In this document: positions 62,139 through 64,000 of the stretch, piece by piece
How positions within the stretch are numbered: position 1 is the first letter of the stretch
How the letters are laid out: the number at the start of each line of letters is the position of its first letter
NCBI GenBank assembly: GCA_016200225.1
Contig: JACQFD010000029.1
Coordinates: 62,001-126,000 of the forward strand
DNA length: 64,000 nucleotides
Direction of reading: 5' to 3'
From: Planctomycetota bacterium
Lineage (GTDB): Bacteria > Planctomycetota > UBA1135 > JACQFD01
Made by a program: the position numbers and the translations under genes
The notes under the pieces: generated by a model
The model's input: only the letters and a program-made list of their open reading frames with translations
Databases searched by the model: none
Told to the model about the DNA's origin: nothing

Positions 62139-64000
62139 ATGAACAACCGAAGATTACGACGATATCTCTTAATCACAATCTTCGTATTCGCAATTATTAT
62201 AATAACCATATTCTGGGGCTCCAGCGCGCATTCGAATTTTACACTTCCGACAACGCCCGCCTCGCGAACTGCGGAAACGCGCGAACCGGCGACCGCGGCC
62301 GGACGATCGGAGTCGAGTCCAAATCCCTCCTCGCGCACGGCCGCGGAGACGATTGCAATTAATGAATCCGACCGTTCGTTATTCATCTTGCGCGGCCGAT
62401 TCATCGACGAAGCGGGAAAGCCAAACGCGGGCGTCGCCGTCAACTTGAGCGTGGGCATGTCGCTCGATGCGATTCGCGAAACGAAAACAAAGTCGGATCC
62501 GGGCGCCGGATGCACCGGCACGAGCGGCGACGACGGTAAGTTTATTATTACTATTCCACTCGGCCGATTCGCGCCGCCGCCGTGGCGTCCGATCACGGTT
62601 TCAATTATTATAAAACCGAAAGGCCGCGAAGACATTTTCAGAAGTATACATTTCCAACGCGAGTCGCACAGCAGGGATCTCGGCGACATTGTCCTGCGCG
62701 CCGCGGGACGCGTCGAAGGAATTGTATACGACAAAAGCGGCGACCCGATTGCGTCCGGATGGTCCGTTCGTTGCCTGCCGGCGGATCCGCCCGATCAAAT
62801 GGTACTAAACGCTCCGCAGGACAAGCCGGTGTCGATCCCGAATGCGCTGCATGTCCGCCGCTCGACGGATTTTGCAAATCATGACGGACACTTTATTATT
62901 GATGGCCTCGCTCCGGGCGAATATCGATTGGACGCGACGCTCGGCGACGGACAAAAGGCCGACCCCCAAATGTTTACGATTAAATCCGGAGCCGACACGC
63001 GGTCCGACGTTCACTTCAACAGCGCGGTCGTCGGCACGGCGCTCCAGGTCTGGCTCCAGGCCGCCGGTCGACCGGACGGAATCTGCGGAGGCGTGCCGAA
63101 GAAAAACGTACTATTAATTGATTCCGATTCTAAGATTCACATTGCGACGGGCGGCGAGCGCGACGAGGAATCCAGTCCAAGCAACTACTTCATCTTTGAA
63201 CATTTGGAGCCGGGCCGCGAATATACATTACAATTGAACGACGCTCGTTTCGCGCCGATCGGCGACCGTCGTCTGCGCCCCGGGCCCGACCGAGTCACCA
63301 TACCGCTGACGTGCGCGTCCGGCCTCCGATTGCGAGTATTCGACGGCCCCGACGGAACGCCCATTGAACATTATTATGCTTCCGTTATCATTACCGATTC
63401 GCGGGATCTGCCGGAGGGAATGAAACGCGCGATCAAGGACGGAAATAAATTCTTTCCGCGCGACGAAAACCTTTTGTTGCTCGGCGAATCGCCGCCGCCG
63501 GATAATTTATATCATTTACCGCCGGGAACCTATTCGCTCGTCGTCGGGGCCCAAGACCGCGGCGAAGAGAGCGTCGACGCGGGCGCGATCGCGGTCGGCG
63601 AAACGCGCGAAGTTGCTGTATTCTTAAAAGGGCGGTTGCGCCTGATCGGCAGCGTGCTTCGCGGCAATACGCCGGCGGCGAACGTGAGCGTTTATATAAT
63701 GAATGCGATCGTTGGAGGCGACGCGCAACCGTTCCAGTTTCAACCGGCCGCGCGCGTCCAGTCGAACGAGGCCGGCGATTTTATCGTTAGCGGACTCCGG
63801 CCCGGCGCGTACTCGGTGTTCGCGACGGAAAACGATACGATCGGATCGAAGCCAGTATCCGTTACATTAACGAAAGACGGCGCCGCGCCGAATATTGAAT
63901 TAACGCTTCCGCCCGCCCGTTCGCTGCGGATCCACGCGAAGGGTGCGCCGTCCGAAATTCTACAAAAACTCCAAGTCGAAGCCCGCGCGACGAGTCCCCG
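62139..64000 (+). CDS. Membrane-anchored protein with carboxypeptidase-regulatory-like domains (3' cut by window end)
   Basis: The frame opens at the ATG at 62139 and runs without a stop to base 64000, so at least 620 residues, incomplete. A membrane helix at about residues 10-28 (LLITIFVFAIIIITIFWG) is followed by a Thr/Ser/Pro-rich linker and then beta domains. Those show the pattern RGRFIDEAGKPNAGVAV, RVEGIVYDKSGDPIASG, FIIDGLAPGEYRLDATLGDG, YHLPPGTYSLVVGAQD and FIVSGLRPGAYSVFAT, the carboxypeptidase-regulatory-like/Ig-like fold. The same fold forms the tail of the fused sigma factor at 2910-5075. Confidence 0.85.
   Translation, partial: MNNRRLRRYLLITIFVFAIIIITIFWGSSAHSNFTLPTTPASRTAETREPATAAGRSESSPNPSSRTAAETIAINESDRSLFILRGRFIDEAGKPNAGVAVNLSVGMSLDAIRETKTKSDPGAGCTGTSGDDGKFIITIPLGRFAPPPWRPITVSIIIKPKGREDIFRSIHFQRESHSRDLGDIVLRAAGRVEGIVYDKSGDPIASGWSVRCLPADPPDQMVLNAPQDKPVSIPNALHVRRSTDFANHDGHFIIDGLAPGEYRLDATLGDGQKADPQMFTIKSGADTRSDVHFNSAVVGTALQVWLQAAGRPDGICGGVPKKNVLLIDSDSKIHIATGGERDEESSPSNYFIFEHLEPGREYTLQLNDARFAPIGDRRLRPGPDRVTIPLTCASGLRLRVFDGPDGTPIEHYYASVIITDSRDLPEGMKRAIKDGNKFFPRDENLLLLGESPPPDNLYHLPPGTYSLVVGAQDRGEESVDAGAIAVGETREVAVFLKGRLRLIGSVLRGNTPAANVSVYIMNAIVGGDAQPFQFQPAARVQSNEAGDFIVSGLRPGAYSVFATENDTIGSKPVSVTLTKDGAAPNIELTLPPARSLRIHAKGAPSEILQKLQVEARATSP

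Noticed and set aside
1..64000. CRISPR array, insertion sequence, prophage or rRNA operon
   Set aside because: I saw no regularly spaced direct repeats with unique spacers, no transposase or integrase, no phage structural genes and no rRNA sequence.
56236..64000. Selenoprotein gene next to selC
   Set aside because: All neighbouring frames are complete without internal TGA readthrough, and no SECIS-like hairpin after a TGA could be assigned.

Overview
The window is GC-rich, densely coded bacterial DNA with diderm features: an O-antigen-ligase-like protein, Lol-type and MacAB/TolC-type exporters, MurA, and many secreted or membrane-anchored proteins. Three large FG-GAP/VCBS proteins, a sigma factor fused to carboxypeptidase-regulatory-like domains, a GldA/F/G + DUF4340 transporter, a FloA/NfeD cluster and a C-terminal domain on the largest FG-GAP protein together resemble large-genome Planctomycetota. 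That placement is inference from gene content; there is no rRNA here to confirm it.

Layout. 1-1197: end of a DinG/XPD-type helicase. 1175-5075: minus-strand run of an ECF sigma factor fused to a membrane segment and extracytoplasmic domains, a zinc-ribbon membrane protein, a secreted protein and a small membrane protein. 5135-11077: Gld-type ABC transporter (ATPase, permease, double-length GldG-like protein, DUF4340 protein). 11078-11733: gene-free region with a GC-rich repeat array and a large nested inverted repeat. 11734-13881: first FG-GAP protein. 14068-20384: translation, secretion and housekeeping genes (prmC, prfA, rpmE, a Maf protein, a degenerate endonuclease III-like protein, rpsP, ffh). 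20547-22040: HEAT + vWA protein. 22079-27478: complete MacA/MacB/TolC-type exporter. 27596-31606: murA, a HEAT-like protein, a HIT protein and an MFS transporter. 31707-37196: tRNA-Ala(GGC), O-antigen-ligase-like protein, small membrane proteins and a secreted protein with codon use unlike its neighbours. 38138-42003: lysS with a LolC/LolD pair. 42064-46544: lipoprotein and a NfeD/NfeD/FloA/membrane-protein cluster. 46654-48755: two related GNAT proteins. 48915-56089: an exporter with one membrane-fusion protein, one ATPase and four permeases. 56139-56235: tRNA-Sec (selC). 56384-64000: two more FG-GAP proteins around a TrmB-type methyltransferase, then a membrane-anchored protein cut by the window end.

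The dominant theme is the cell envelope: four separate ABC systems (Gld-type, MacAB-TolC, LolCD and the multi-permease system), flotillin/NfeD membrane quality control, surface-glycan ligation, peptidoglycan precursor synthesis and secreted repeat proteins. A second theme is sequence texture. Short AT-rich words such as TTGTAA/TTACAA and TTATTA recur inside nearly every gene in both orientations, and are missing from the secreted-protein gene at 35667-37196.
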